This document shows positions 41,368-50,919 of a DNA stretch of 64,000 nucleotides, one piece after another; position 1 is the stretch's first letter; each line of letters begins with the position of its first letter. The notes beneath the pieces were generated by a model. It had not been told where the DNA came from and did not search any database. It saw nothing but the letters and a program-made list of their open reading frames with translations. Where the stretch lies: assembly GCA_020053355.1 (NCBI GenBank), contig JAGVNI010000008.1, forward strand, positions 141,195 through 205,194. Direction: 5' to 3'. The DNA is from an archaeon (GTDB lineage: Archaea > Micrarchaeota > Micrarchaeia > Anstonellales > Bilamarchaeaceae). Both the position numbers and the translations under genes were made by a program.

Positions 41368-42237
41368 ATGGTTGCGATTACAGATTACAATGTTGCGGAA
41401 AAATCGCAGTGGTGCCCGGGGTGCGGGAACTTCGCGATTGTGGGCGCATTGAAAGGCGCATTGGCTGATTTGCAGATACCCCAGCACCAGGCGGTAATCG
41501 TCTCCGGGATAGGCTGCAGCAGCAAGCTCCCCCATTATGTGAACACGTACGGCTTCGAGAGCCTGCATGGGCGCGGCCTCCCGGCCGCATCCGGCATCAA
41601 GCTCGCGAACAACAGGCTGACAGTAATAGACGTCGGCGGGGATGGGGACGGGTACGGAATCGGCTCGGGCCATTTCCTGCACATCATGAGGCGCAACTAT
41701 GACCTGACATACATAGTCCATGACAACCAGATTTACGGGCTTACGACCGGCCAGGCATCGCCCACATCGCAGCTCGGCATGAAGACCAAGACCACCCCGT
41801 ATGGCGTGGTGGAGACTCCGTTCAACCCCCTCTCTACGGCGATAAACGGCGGGGCTACTTTCGTGGCGCGGGCTTTCGCGGGGGACATGGCGCACATGAA
41901 GGAGATGTTCAAACAGGCGATTGCGCATCGGGGGTTCGCGCTTGTCGACGTCTTCCAGCCATGCGTGACATTCAACAAGCTGAACACGTACGACTTCTTC
42001 ACGAAAAGGGTGTACAAGCTTGAAACTGAGGGCCATGACACAACTGATAGGATGAAGGCCATCGAGAAGGCGTACGAGCAGGTGAAGACGAATTACGAGC
42101 GCCTCCCCATAGGCGTTTTCTTCAAGGAGGAACGGGCGACCTACGAGGACACGCTCCCCCAAATCAAGGAGAAGGCGCTCGTGGACCAGCCTCTTTCCGG
42201 CTTGGACATATCAGCGGTCTATCCGGACATGGAATGA
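41368..42237 (+). CDS. korB: 2-Oxoacid:ferredoxin oxidoreductase, beta subunit
   Basis: TPP- and [4Fe-4S]-binding subunit, ~289 aa. WCPGCGNFAIVGALKGAL begins the cluster/TPP region, GIGCSSKLPHYVNTYGFESLHGR follows, the TPP motif is VIDVGGDGDGYGIGSGHFLHIMRRN, then DNQIYGLTTGQASPTS and QPCVTFN. ATG 41368 has aggtga 6 bp before it and starts 9 bp after korA. It forms an operon with korA. Confidence 0.94.
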   Translation: MVAITDYNVAEKSQWCPGCGNFAIVGALKGALADLQIPQHQAVIVSGIGCSSKLPHYVNTYGFESLHGRGLPAASGIKLANNRLTVIDVGGDGDGYGIGSGHFLHIMRRNYDLTYIVHDNQIYGLTTGQASPTSQLGMKTKTTPYGVVETPFNPLSTAINGGATFVARAFAGDMAHMKEMFKQAIAHRGFALVDVFQPCVTFNKLNTYDFFTKRVYKLETEGHDTTDRMKAIEKAYEQVKTNYERLPIGVFFKEERATYEDTLPQIKEKALVDQPLSGLDISAVYPDME

Positions 42238-42308
42238 CTTCGCTTGGGAGCCGGCCGGGAAATGCGCCCACAGAATCGTTAAAAACTGCCTTTGACAATT
42301 GAAGTATT

Positions 42309-43862
42309 GTGCAGCTTGTTCCCAGGGCATACCAGCTTTCCATTTACAATTCCGTCAAATCGCACGGCAACACGCTGGTAGTCCTCCCGACAGGCCTCGG
42401 AAAGACGTTGATAGCCCTGATGCTAATCCAAGACAGGATGAAACTCGGCCGCTGCCTCCTCCTCACACCGACAAAACCGCTTGCCAAGCAGCACCAGCAA
42501 TCGGTGATGGACACCCTTGAACTGACCGACAAGAACGTCGCGCTGGTAACAGGCGAAGTGAGCCCGAAGAAACGAAAGGAGGCATACCTGACGGACATCG
42601 TCATAAGCACGCCGCAGACAATCCGGAACGACCTTGAAAACGGCGTGCTGGAACCGAGATTCTCGTTCGTGGTATTCGACGAATGCCACAGGGCGGTCGG
42701 CGATTATGCCTACACCCAGGTAGCCGAGAAGCTCCACGGGCCGGACACGCTTTTTTTGGGGCTGACCGCATCCCCTGGCGGAAGGATGGACCGCATCCGC
42801 GAAGTCATGAATGCCCTGAAAATCGACAACGTGGAGATACGCGGCCACGATGACCCCGACGTAGCCCCGTATGTCCAGAAAAGCGAAATCATCTGGGTAC
42901 CTGTCCTATTATCGGACCATTTCAGGGAAATAAAGAAGGAACTGGATGCGATGACAGGAAAGCACGCCGAGAGGCTTGCCGCGATGGGCTTCCCCCCGCC
43001 GCTCAAGCACAAGGGCAAGTTCATGCAGCTCCGCGAGCGAATCCTGAACATCCCGCATGCCATCAAATATCCCGCGCTCATGCAGTACTCGGTGCTGCTC
43101 CATCTGCTCCATATGACCGAGCTTCTCGAGACGCAGGGCGTCTACCCGCTCCGGGGCTACCTGAAGAAACTTGAGGAGAAGGACAGCAAGTCGGCGAAGC
43201 AGCTCCTGAACGAGCCCGGCCTTGCGAAAGTGAGGATGCTCTGCCAGAAAGACGAGGACCACCCGAAGATGGCGGTCTTAATCGAGACCATCCGGAACCT
43301 CAAGGGCAAGAAGATGATTGTCTTCGTCCAGTACCGCTCCCAGATTGCGCGCATCGAGGAGGTGCTGAAAGCAGGCGGCATCAGCGCGAGGCAGTTCGTC
43401 GGAAAAAAAGACGGCGTCACGAAGAAAATACAGGAGGAGACGATTGCGGATTTCCGCGGGGGGAAGTTCGACGTCCTCGTTGCCAGCAGCATCGGAGAGG
43501 AGGGGCTGGACATACCGGCAGTCGATGCGGTGATATTCTATGAGCCGGTTCCGAGCGAGATACGGGCAATCCAAAGAAGGGGGCGCGCGGCGAGGCTGAA
43601 AGAGGGGAAGGTAATCGTGCTGATGACCAAGGGCACCCGCGACGAGTTTTACTATTATGCGGCGAACAACCGCGAAACGAGGATGAAGAAAATCCTGGGC
43701 GGGATGCAGAGGGCCAAGAAAAAAACCAGTTTCGTAAGAGCGGACGCAATCGCTGCCAAGCCCGCGGAAAGCGGGAACCCGGAACCAACGCCCGCTCATG
43801 ATACAAAAGCCAGCGCCCCGAAAGAGAAAAAGACGGGCCAGACGAAGATGACTGATTTTTAA
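42309..43862 (+). CDS. Hef/FANCM-type helicase without nuclease domain
   Basis: 517-aa SF2 helicase acting on branched DNA in archaea. Walker A VVLPTGLGKTLIALM, motif Ia LLTPTKPLAKQH, STPQTIRND, motif II VVFDECHRAVGDYAY, motif III LGLTASPGG, a thumb insertion (~200-300), then IVFVQYRSQI, VASSIGEEGLDIPAVDAVIFYEPVPSEIRAIQRRGRAARL. The XPF/ERCC4 nuclease and HhH regions of full-length Hef (~750 aa) are absent; instead a disordered tail ends QTKMTDF, a fit to a PCNA-interacting (QxxMxxF) box. GTG 42309 is ~27 bp from a TATA-like element (cgttaaaaact). The gene is complete, followed by an unrelated gene. Confidence 0.92.
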   Translation: MQLVPRAYQLSIYNSVKSHGNTLVVLPTGLGKTLIALMLIQDRMKLGRCLLLTPTKPLAKQHQQSVMDTLELTDKNVALVTGEVSPKKRKEAYLTDIVISTPQTIRNDLENGVLEPRFSFVVFDECHRAVGDYAYTQVAEKLHGPDTLFLGLTASPGGRMDRIREVMNALKIDNVEIRGHDDPDVAPYVQKSEIIWVPVLLSDHFREIKKELDAMTGKHAERLAAMGFPPPLKHKGKFMQLRERILNIPHAIKYPALMQYSVLLHLLHMTELLETQGVYPLRGYLKKLEEKDSKSAKQLLNEPGLAKVRMLCQKDEDHPKMAVLIETIRNLKGKKMIVFVQYRSQIARIEEVLKAGGISARQFVGKKDGVTKKIQEETIADFRGGKFDVLVASSIGEEGLDIPAVDAVIFYEPVPSEIRAIQRRGRAARLKEGKVIVLMTKGTRDEFYYYAANNRETRMKKILGGMQRAKKKTSFVRADAIAAKPAESGNPEPTPAHDTKASAPKEKKTGQTKMTDF

Positions 43863-43924
43863 GTGTTTTGATATATAATTTTGTGTTAATAACGTGGACT
43901 AGGCGCAGGAGTGAGAAGGACGGA

Positions 43925-44998
43925 ATGCAGATGACCCAATTGAATCCGAAAATCCGCACGGCGGGCGCGTACACATTCGGAGCAAAGGCAGAGGCATTCA
44001 TGCGCGCGGCCGCACGCGGCAGGAACCCGGTTTATGCTGTCGCAGAGGAGGGCATATTCGGCGGATTCGACATCCCGGAGAGGCTGGAACTGGAGTATGT
44101 CAACAGGATAAGCTCAGGATGCGAACGGAAAGGCTCTCCGGATTCCAAGATGATGGGACGCCTGATTGACAAGTACCTCTTTTCCGGGATTGAATACCGG
44201 AGGGTATTGAAGTCGTTGACGCTTGGGGGGGAGTTCGATAAGAACAGCCCCTCGTTCATGCGCAGCAATTATGTGGAACTCGCTAAAAGCGTTGATGAGA
44301 ATCCCGGCCTCTTTTCATCCAAGCGGGCTGAATGCTTCCTTGGCAGGATAGCCGGGTATGCAAGGGGCATTCTGGAATTGGGCATCCCCATGCCGGAGGA
44401 GCAGGCGCAAGCCTTGCGCATGATTCTTTCTGCGCATGCAAAGAGGTTCGGGGTGGAAGGGAAGAAGGAGCCGGAGCGGGAGGATGAGGGGCTGGAATGG
44501 ACCGTCATCCCGTATACAAGGGGGGAGTATACAATTGCAAGGCGCACGCAGGTCTTTCTTGGCGCGCTTTTACGGATGCAGGACCCCTTGATGGAAGTCG
44601 CGAAGGAGGGCTTTTTCGGCGAGTACGCGCTTGATGGCAGGACGAGGATAATGTATTATTGCCGGATATCGGATGGATTCCCGGTGGATGAGGGAGGTTC
44701 CGAGGATTTTGGCCAGCTCCTCTTCTCAGTGCAGTCGTATGAGACGCTTTACGCTTTCAAGAGGATGAATCCCACGCCAATCGGAGATGGCATGTCCACG
44801 CTCGTCCTGCAGATGGCCGCCGCCCTAGAGCGGAACGAATCGGTGCTCGGCCCCCGCCTTTGCGCAGCGCTCAGGCGGAAGATTGCCGGGCTCGCGGAGA
44901 ATATCATGCACGAGGCGGATGCCGTCCCGGGAGGGAGCGATGAACGGGGGGACATGGCATTGGCCAGGATAATATCGGAAATCGGTTGCCGAAGATGA
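43925..44998 (+). CDS. Unknown protein with internal duplication
   Basis: 357-aa protein. Two copies of a ~130-residue helical module are visible: AEAFMRAAARGRNPVYAVAEEGIFGGFDIPERLELEYVNRISSG and VFLGALLRMQDPLMEVAKEGFFGEYALDGRTRIMYYCRISDGF; each continues with a helix set ending in ECFLGRIAGYARGIL or CAALRRKIAGLAENIM. No known domain. ATG 43925 or 43931, after gagaagga. Follows the helicase gene by 62 bp in the same direction. Confidence 0.65.
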   Translation: MQMTQLNPKIRTAGAYTFGAKAEAFMRAAARGRNPVYAVAEEGIFGGFDIPERLELEYVNRISSGCERKGSPDSKMMGRLIDKYLFSGIEYRRVLKSLTLGGEFDKNSPSFMRSNYVELAKSVDENPGLFSSKRAECFLGRIAGYARGILELGIPMPEEQAQALRMILSAHAKRFGVEGKKEPEREDEGLEWTVIPYTRGEYTIARRTQVFLGALLRMQDPLMEVAKEGFFGEYALDGRTRIMYYCRISDGFPVDEGGSEDFGQLLFSVQSYETLYAFKRMNPTPIGDGMSTLVLQMAAALERNESVLGPRLCAALRRKIAGLAENIMHEADAVPGGSDERGDMALARIISEIGCRR

Positions 44999-45082
44999 GA
45001 GGAACTGCTGCGGGAGTTCCCCGCCAGCTATGCGCATGGCATGACGAGGCGGGCGGACGTTATGGATGGGCTGCCCTGCAGG

Positions 45083-45874
45083 CTACCTGCTGGCATAGAG
45101 CATGCCGAAACCCCCGCTCCCCGGCACGACTTTCACCCTGAAACCGATTTTTTCGAGGAGCTGGATTAGGCCCTCAAGCCCGAAACCTCCGGAAGAAGGA
45201 TGGTATTCCATGCTTATCCTGCGGATAATCCGCAAGACCTTATCGGGGCAGGACTTGAATATATCGTATTCCGCCCCTTCGCAGTCGATTTTCAGGAAAT
45301 CTATCTTTTTGATGCCCTCTTGCGCGACGAAATCCCCAAGGGAAACGGCCTTCACGGACATCCGCCTGCTGCTCCCGAAGGCGCCGGAAAGGGAGCCGAG
45401 CGTCCGGTTTCCATCGTTCTGGAAAAACACGGCCGTCCCGGATGCCGCACCTACAGCGCAGTTGAATGCAGATGCGTTTTTCATGCCATTGACAGCCAGC
45501 GTCTCCTGCAGGCGGCTGAAATTGATGGGGTCGGGCTCCAACGAATACACCTTCCCGTTCTTTGCGAGCGCGGATGCGTATGCGGAGAAGATGCCCACGT
45601 TGGCCCCGATATCGAGGACGACATCATCCGGGCTTATCCCGAATCCCGCCGGGGTGTAGCACCTGAACACCCAGATTTCCCGGAAGACGTAGCGGTCGAT
45701 ATGGCCGCCACGGAGCATGAGCCGGATGCCGTTCTTCAGCCGGTATTCCGTTCCGGCCTTGCCCGTGATGCCGAAGGAATCGAGGATGTAGGCAAACGGG
45801 TTTTCCATGATGGAAAAGACCCGCCGGTATATTTCGAACCGGGTCAGGCCCGTTGAATTGCCCGGCATGCTCAT
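45083..45874 (-). CDS. FkbM-family methyltransferase
   Basis: 263-aa SAM-dependent O-methyltransferase-type protein. Motif I VVLDIGANVGIFSAYAS, GKVYSLEPDPINFSRLQETLAVNG, and IKKIDFLKIDCEGAEYDIF are FkbM signatures. A ~70-residue N-terminal extension precedes the core. Family members methylate glycans, lipids or antibiotics; target unknown. The start overlaps the rfcL stop by 4 bp, an unusual partner, suggesting transcription-level coupling only. Confidence 0.9.
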   Translation of the reverse strand: MSMPGNSTGLTRFEIYRRVFSIMENPFAYILDSFGITGKAGTEYRLKNGIRLMLRGGHIDRYVFREIWVFRCYTPAGFGISPDDVVLDIGANVGIFSAYASALAKNGKVYSLEPDPINFSRLQETLAVNGMKNASAFNCAVGAASGTAVFFQNDGNRTLGSLSGAFGSSRRMSVKAVSLGDFVAQEGIKKIDFLKIDCEGAEYDIFKSCPDKVLRIIRRISMEYHPSSGGFGLEGLIQLLEKIGFRVKVVPGSGGFGMLYASR

Positions 45875-47052
45875 GCCCCCGCCTTCACCCTGCTCACGCT
45901 CGTCTCGAGGATGAACGCCAGCTCATCCTCCGAAAAATCGTAGAACGCCATCAGCTCATGCGCGTGCTTCTTCCCGAACTCTTTGAGGAGGGGGAGGTAC
46001 GCAAGCGCATCGCGGCGGTTGCCATGCACCCTGGCCCCGATTTTCAGGCCGATTGTTTTCAGGATTGCCCTGCGCTCCACCGTGCGGGACATGTTTTTCA
46101 GATATGCGGGAAAACTGTATTTTGTGAATTTGTGGTACGGGCGCGCTTTCGCGAGCGCGACGCCCGCCGTCGCGAGGTCGATTGAGTATTTCATGAGCTG
46201 CCAGTTGGTCTTCCTGATGCGGCCGTCGAAGATGTCCGCTTTCGAGAGCGAATCATATGCGGCTGCGATATCCGCCGCGGTCTCGTATTCGGCGGGGATG
46301 TTCTCGTCCATCCACAGCTTGATGAGGTCGTAGTCGATTTCCCCGCTGATGGCTTCGCGGGCGGCCGCGTAGGTCTCGGCCTTGAATATGCCCCGCACCA
46401 TCTCGAAAATGTCCTTGTCATGGACGCGCGCCGTCGGCCCCATGGCCTGCAGGTCGTTTAGGGCGGCGCGCAAATCGCCTTCAGCGCGCGTCGCAATCGC
46501 TTCAAGCGTCTCGGCGCTTACATCCAGGCTTTCCGACTCCGCGATGCGCTCGAGATGCTTGCGCACCGAGAGCTTGTTGATTCTCTTGAAATCCACGATT
46601 TCGCACTCGCTCCGGATTCCGGAAAAGCTCTTGTCCCAGATGTCCGTTGCCGTGACTATGGCAGGGCATGGGGATTCCGAGAGGAAGTTCTTTATCGCGT
46701 TCCCGCCTCCGCTGTCAGTCCGGCCTGCCAATACGTCCGCATCATCTATGAGTATCAGTTTTGCGCGCCCGAAAAGGCTTCCTGCCGATGCGGACGCGCC
46801 AAGGATGCGGTCCACCCGCGCGCGGTTCCGAAGCTCGCTCGCGTTCATCTCCACGAGGTCAAGGTCATACTCGCTTTTCAGGGCGTAAGCGATGGAGGTC
46901 TTGCCGGTGCCAGGCGGCCCGTAAATCAGGAGGGGCTTGCGCTTCTTCCCGGAAAGCCAATGGAGCATCCACTGGCGGATGTGCTCGAGGCGGTCGGCGT
47001 TCCCGAGCATGTCAGCGAGTTTTTTCGGGGCGTATTTCACGGTCAGCAGCAT
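45871..47052 (-). CDS. rfcL: Replication factor C large subunit
   Basis: 393-aa clamp loader subunit opening PCNA. AAA+ motifs: KYAPKKLADMLGNADRLEHIRQWM, Walker A LIYGPPGTGKTSIAYAL, VEMNASELRNR, Walker B KLILIDDADVLAG, sensor 1 PAIVTATDIWD, then the collar domain. Compared with many archaeal RfcL (~470-500 aa) the charged C-terminal tail and PCNA box are missing: the chain ends FILETSVSRVKAGA. Start ATG lies inside the 3' end of the XPD gene (41-bp overlap). A small subunit gene is not in the window. Confidence 0.93.
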   Translation of the reverse strand: MLLTVKYAPKKLADMLGNADRLEHIRQWMLHWLSGKKRKPLLIYGPPGTGKTSIAYALKSEYDLDLVEMNASELRNRARVDRILGASASAGSLFGRAKLILIDDADVLAGRTDSGGGNAIKNFLSESPCPAIVTATDIWDKSFSGIRSECEIVDFKRINKLSVRKHLERIAESESLDVSAETLEAIATRAEGDLRAALNDLQAMGPTARVHDKDIFEMVRGIFKAETYAAAREAISGEIDYDLIKLWMDENIPAEYETAADIAAAYDSLSKADIFDGRIRKTNWQLMKYSIDLATAGVALAKARPYHKFTKYSFPAYLKNMSRTVERRAILKTIGLKIGARVHGNRRDALAYLPLLKEFGKKHAHELMAFYDFSEDELAFILETSVSRVKAGA

Positions 47053-48886
47053 CTTCGCACTCCCAGAATTCCCCGACAGCCTCCTCGGGGCTGCCGGTCA
47101 CGACGGCCCGCTCATCGCGGGAAAGTATCCAGTTGTATTTATTCCATTTGAAACGTTCGTCCATATAAACCACGGCCACCCTGTCGCTCTCCTTCCTCCT
47201 CGCCCTCCCCGCAGCCTGGAGCGCCTTGATTGTCCCGGGGTAAAGGTAGCCGTAGTCCCAGCCCCGGCCGAATTTCGCATCATAGTAATCTATGAGCGCG
47301 CGCGACTCCAGGCCCATCTCCTCAAGCGCCACGCCCACGATGATTACGGTCTTGATTTCCCCTTCCGGATAATCCACCCCTTCGGAAAGCGAGCCGCCCT
47401 GCACCCCGACAAGGACGCCGCCGGACCGGAAATCGCGGAGCACTTTGCGGATATCACCGGGTTTCATCCCGGGCCGCTGGATGTGCAGGTTGCGCGAAAG
47501 CACGAGTGGAAGCACGCTGTCCATCACCTCATAAGACGGAAAGAACACTGCCGTGCCGCCGGGCGTGCGCGATATTATCGCGTCGATTTTCGCTGCGATG
47601 GCGCTGTATTCGTCCATTCCGCGGCGGGTGTAGCGGGTCGTTAGCCCCTCGGCAATCACGTTCACGATATTCGAGCTGGCGAAGGGAGACGGGTAGGCTT
47701 TCATCACCGAGCGCTCCTTGTCCAGGCCAAGGACGTCCCGGTGCATTTCCATGGGAATCATGGTCCCGCTCATCAGGATGGATGCTGCGCAGTCGTTCAG
47801 AATCCTCGTCGCGGATGAGGGGTCCAGCATCCTTTTCGAGAGGAAATAATGCCCATGCTCACGCCTCAGGATGCGGACGCATCCTGCATCCCCGCCCTCC
47901 CAGTCCATAAGGAAGCGGGCGAGGCGGAGGCATGCGCTTTTCCTGCCGGTCTTCTCAACGTATGCATTGCCGGCGTCCTCGGCCCGCTGCACGGCCTCTT
48001 CGATGGACAGGCCGAAGCGGCCGATGAATCCCGTGAAATCTTCCGGGGACACCACCCGCTCCTTCGCGCCTGTGAGCGCATCCTGGCTCCATGCGCGGAA
48101 CTCCTCTTCAAGCGGGCCGGCATCAAGGCCGAGGGACTTCATCTCCTTCCCGACCCTTGAAAAAAGCAGCGTGCTCGCGTTGCGCGAGAGAGAGCTGCGG
48201 ACGCGCGGGGCGAGGTTGTGCGCCTCGTCCACGATGATGATAGATTTTTCCATGCGCTTCTTTATTTTCTGGAGGAAGATGTCGCGGATATGCGGCATGA
48301 AGATGTGGTGGTAGTCGGCGACGACGACGCGCGAGACGGCGGCAAGCTTAAGCAGCCATTCGTACGGGCAGCTCATCTCGCTCCGGCCCCGCTCAATCAG
48401 TTCATGGTGCGACTTCCCGCTGCCATACCCTTCCAGGAGCCCGCGGAAGCGCTCTTCCGCCTTCATCTCCTCGCGGCGGTTGTAGCCCCGCGCATTCTTG
48501 AAAAAGACGCATTCGGCGTTCTGCCTCTTTTTGATGCACGCGCTGAGTAAGCCCTCGGAATCCATGCCGCGCAATGAGTCGTCAATGCAGCAATGCGTCC
48601 GGCCGACCATGTCGACCGCCCTAAGGCCCAGATGGTGCTTCTCCTCGATTCCCCGGACGACATCGAGCGCGATTTTATGCTGTGAAATTTTTGAAGTGAG
48701 GAAGAAGATGTCGAGGTCCTGCTCGATGGCGACGGATACGGCCGCTGAAAGCGCGGCGTCGGTCTTGCCGGAGCCGGTCGGGGCGTGCGCGAGGATAATC
48801 TGGCGGTAATTGATGGCGCGCTGCATGTCCTCCATCAGCTCTTTCTGGCCTGGCCTGGGGGAGTCGTGCCGAAAATAGAGCGCCAT
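47012..48886 (-). CDS. xpd: XPD/Rad3-type DNA helicase
   Basis: 624-aa SF2 iron-sulfur helicase (5'-3'), DNA repair. Walker A LAHAPTGSGKTDAALSA, DEAH box IIIVDEAHNLAPRV, motif III ILMSGTMIP, motif IV TAVFFPSYEVM, motif V VLVGVQGGSLSEGVDYPEGEIKTVIIVG, motif VI ALQAAGRARRKESD. The Fe-S domain has candidate ligands in RTHCCIDDS, LLSACIKKRQNAECVFF and EMSCPYEWL. It is at the head of a tight xpd-rfcL-fkbM run. Confidence 0.94.
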   Translation of the reverse strand: MALYFRHDSPRPGQKELMEDMQRAINYRQIILAHAPTGSGKTDAALSAAVSVAIEQDLDIFFLTSKISQHKIALDVVRGIEEKHHLGLRAVDMVGRTHCCIDDSLRGMDSEGLLSACIKKRQNAECVFFKNARGYNRREEMKAEERFRGLLEGYGSGKSHHELIERGRSEMSCPYEWLLKLAAVSRVVVADYHHIFMPHIRDIFLQKIKKRMEKSIIIVDEAHNLAPRVRSSLSRNASTLLFSRVGKEMKSLGLDAGPLEEEFRAWSQDALTGAKERVVSPEDFTGFIGRFGLSIEEAVQRAEDAGNAYVEKTGRKSACLRLARFLMDWEGGDAGCVRILRREHGHYFLSKRMLDPSSATRILNDCAASILMSGTMIPMEMHRDVLGLDKERSVMKAYPSPFASSNIVNVIAEGLTTRYTRRGMDEYSAIAAKIDAIISRTPGGTAVFFPSYEVMDSVLPLVLSRNLHIQRPGMKPGDIRKVLRDFRSGGVLVGVQGGSLSEGVDYPEGEIKTVIIVGVALEEMGLESRALIDYYDAKFGRGWDYGYLYPGTIKALQAAGRARRKESDRVAVVYMDERFKWNKYNWILSRDERAVVTGSPEEAVGEFWECEDAADREIRPEKTR

Positions 48887-48991
48887 GTCAGGTTATTCGC
48901 AAGAATGCTATATAAGCAAAGGAGGGGCGCATTTCCGCAGGGCGGAGCGGGCGGTGAACCTTTTATAATATGTCGTAATAGATATAACAAC

Positions 48992-49828
48992 ATGAAAAGA
49001 GCGCAGCAAATCACCCGGCCGCCAGGATGCGAGGACTTCAGGCTGGTCTTCAGGCAGGCGCGGGATGACATCCTTTTCATCGGAATCCACCATCACCCAA
49101 TCCAGCTGACGCCGAAGGCAGAGCTGGCCAGGTTCAAGGAAAAGGTCGGACAGCAGGACAGGCTCTACATCGAAGGCTCAAGCCGCATGCATTTTCAGAA
49201 AGATTGGCAGGGTTTGGCTGTAAGCAGGGATAGGTTAGAGGGGATGGCATACGCGCATTACAAAGGCGAGAAGATATTCCTTGACGATTTGAGCTCCGCG
49301 AATCGGCTCGAGCTTGCTAAAAAGTACGGATTGCGACCATATGCTTTTGCAGGCTTATATGCCTGCTTTGGGCTATGCACGAATGTGACGAATGGATATT
49401 TTGATTCAGATGAATTGTATTTTTCAACCTCCAGGTTTCTTGATATTATCCGAGGGTGGGGCGAGAAGTACTTCCCGATAAAGGGAAGCGAGAGGGCTGC
49501 AAGGGGCGCAATTGAAGCGGCAATTAAGTGCCAGGAGGATTTCGGTTCCCTCAAGCCCTTAGGGGATGTAGCAGATACTTTTGCCAGATTCAATGGCAGA
49601 GTAAGAGACGCTGAGGTTTACGGCCCGCTGATGACCGGGGTTGTATCAAAGACCGGTGGCAGAAACGGCGTCATCATCGGCTCCCTGCACATAGATAATC
49701 TGGTAGGCATTCTCGAGGGACGGCAATTGGATGTGCCGGACTGGTCCGTTTATGTGGAGCGTATGAGCGATGATGCCCGGGTAGTTTATAGATCCCTCAT
49801 GGATGCGCTTTCAAAGATAGGGATATGA
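48992..49828 (+). CDS. Unknown protein, possibly TraB-like
   Basis: 278-aa protein. Start ATG 48992 fits a leaderless promoter (ccttttataat, ~48959-48969). The first strand DILFIGIHHHPIQLTPKAELARFKEKVGQQDRLYIEGSS resembles the TraB/EreA-like opening (G-x-x-H then a later VE/IEG), and NGVIIGSLHIDNLVGIL near the C terminus could be the second conserved His strand. A central region with Cys/Tyr (AGLYACFGLCTNVTNGYFDSDELYF) is unusual. Assignment to TraB-like proteins is tentative; soluble, no signal peptide. Confidence 0.6.
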   Translation: MKRAQQITRPPGCEDFRLVFRQARDDILFIGIHHHPIQLTPKAELARFKEKVGQQDRLYIEGSSRMHFQKDWQGLAVSRDRLEGMAYAHYKGEKIFLDDLSSANRLELAKKYGLRPYAFAGLYACFGLCTNVTNGYFDSDELYFSTSRFLDIIRGWGEKYFPIKGSERAARGAIEAAIKCQEDFGSLKPLGDVADTFARFNGRVRDAEVYGPLMTGVVSKTGGRNGVIIGSLHIDNLVGILEGRQLDVPDWSVYVERMSDDARVVYRSLMDALSKIGI

Positions 49829-49932
49829 TTCGCCGCACCAGAACAAAGCTGGCCCGCGGATTGCTTATTATATAATATCGCCGGGAGAGTATCGCATGAT
49901 GGAATGCCCGGCGTATTCAGCGCGCCGGAAGG

Positions 49933-50658
49933 ATGGGCATAATGAAATTCCTCTACGATGCGCCCGCGATACTTTACAAGGGGGCGCTGGTTGTGGGCGA
50001 CACGCATTTCGGCATGGAAGAGAAGCTCCGCCGCAAGGGCATCCACGACAGCATGTTCAGCATGCGCGAATTTGAGCGGCTGAAATCGCTCATCATCAGG
50101 CATAAGGCGAAAAGGCTGATACTGCTTGGGGATGTCAAGGAGGACATCACCATGCTTGATGCGACGACTGAAAGCATCCTCGCGAAGCTCTCCATGCTCT
50201 GCCCCATTACGATTGCCCGCGGCAACCACGATGGGGGCATCGAGCAATGCGGCAACGCGGAAATAGTGGGCGCGGGCGGATTCGTTTTCGGAAAACTCGG
50301 CCTCCTCCACGGCCACTCATGGCCTGATGAATCCCTGCTTTCATGCGATTACCTTGTTGTCGGCCACCAGCACCCGATGGTTGCATTGACAGACGCGTTC
50401 GGAAAAAGGCGCACGGAGCCGGCGTGGATTGTCGCGCCGTGCGATGCGGAAATCCTAGCAAATCGCTATGAAAAATTCAACAGGAATATTTCGCTCATCA
50501 TGATGCCCGCGTTCAATCCGATGCTCGGTTCCGCGATAAATATCGACGAAAAAGAGCGCCTCGGGCCGGTTCTTAACAACAAACTATTTAAACTCAACCG
50601 TGCATTAGTATTTCGTCTGGACGGCACGTGTCTTGGACAACTTGAAAAGATTTTTTGA
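49933..50658 (+). CDS. Metallophosphoesterase (COG1407/Icc type)
   Basis: 241-aa calcineurin-like phosphoesterase. Metal motifs: VVGDTHFGMEEKL (D-x-H), LILLGDVKEDI (GD), IARGNHDGGIE (GNHD), LLHGHSWPDE (H) and VVGHQHPMV (GHxH). This archaeal subgroup is often encoded with Lhr and may be a DNA repair nuclease/phosphatase. ATG 49933 follows ggaagga; ATG 49942 also possible. The eS26 gene follows 9 bp later, so the genes form an operon with ribosomal and regulatory proteins. Confidence 0.88.
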   Translation: MGIMKFLYDAPAILYKGALVVGDTHFGMEEKLRRKGIHDSMFSMREFERLKSLIIRHKAKRLILLGDVKEDITMLDATTESILAKLSMLCPITIARGNHDGGIEQCGNAEIVGAGGFVFGKLGLLHGHSWPDESLLSCDYLVVGHQHPMVALTDAFGKRRTEPAWIVAPCDAEILANRYEKFNRNISLIMMPAFNPMLGSAINIDEKERLGPVLNNKLFKLNRALVFRLDGTCLGQLEKIF

Positions 50659-50667
50659 GGCGACCAC

Positions 50668-50919
50668 ATGGGCGGAAACAGAAGGGGAAGGCAAAAGCTA
50701 GAAACATGTTCATCATGCGGCCGGGCTGTGCCGCGTGGAAAGGCCGTTGAATATAGCACCAGGACTCATTTTACCACCGACCTTAAGGAAGACAATGTAA
50801 CGTATACAGGTTTCGTTGACCAGTACTATTGTATTAGCTGCGCCAAGCACAGGAAGATTTTCGAGAAGAAGAAGGAGCAGGCCCAGCGGCTCAAAGAAAA
50901 GAGGCAGCTTTATGGATGA
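50668..50919 (+). CDS. Ribosomal protein eS26
   Basis: 83-aa small-subunit protein near the mRNA exit. Matches eS26: basic start MGGNRRGRQK, zinc pair CSSCGRAVPRGKAVEY, later YYCISCAKHRKIF, then a charged helical tail. eS26 is found in eukaryotes and only part of the archaea, so its presence is a lineage marker. The stop overlaps the next start. Confidence 0.85.
   Translation: MGGNRRGRQKLETCSSCGRAVPRGKAVEYSTRTHFTTDLKEDNVTYTGFVDQYYCISCAKHRKIFEKKKEQAQRLKEKRQLYG

Noticed and set aside
40675-42162. 495-codon open frame antisense to the oxidoreductase genes
   Set aside because: It mirrors korA/korB codons, has no promoter or family features, and those two genes are certain.
43862-43924. Frameshifted remnant of the Hef nuclease domain
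   Set aside because: The 62 bp after the helicase stop hold no ERCC4-like coding and a different gene begins at once, so the short form looks genuine.
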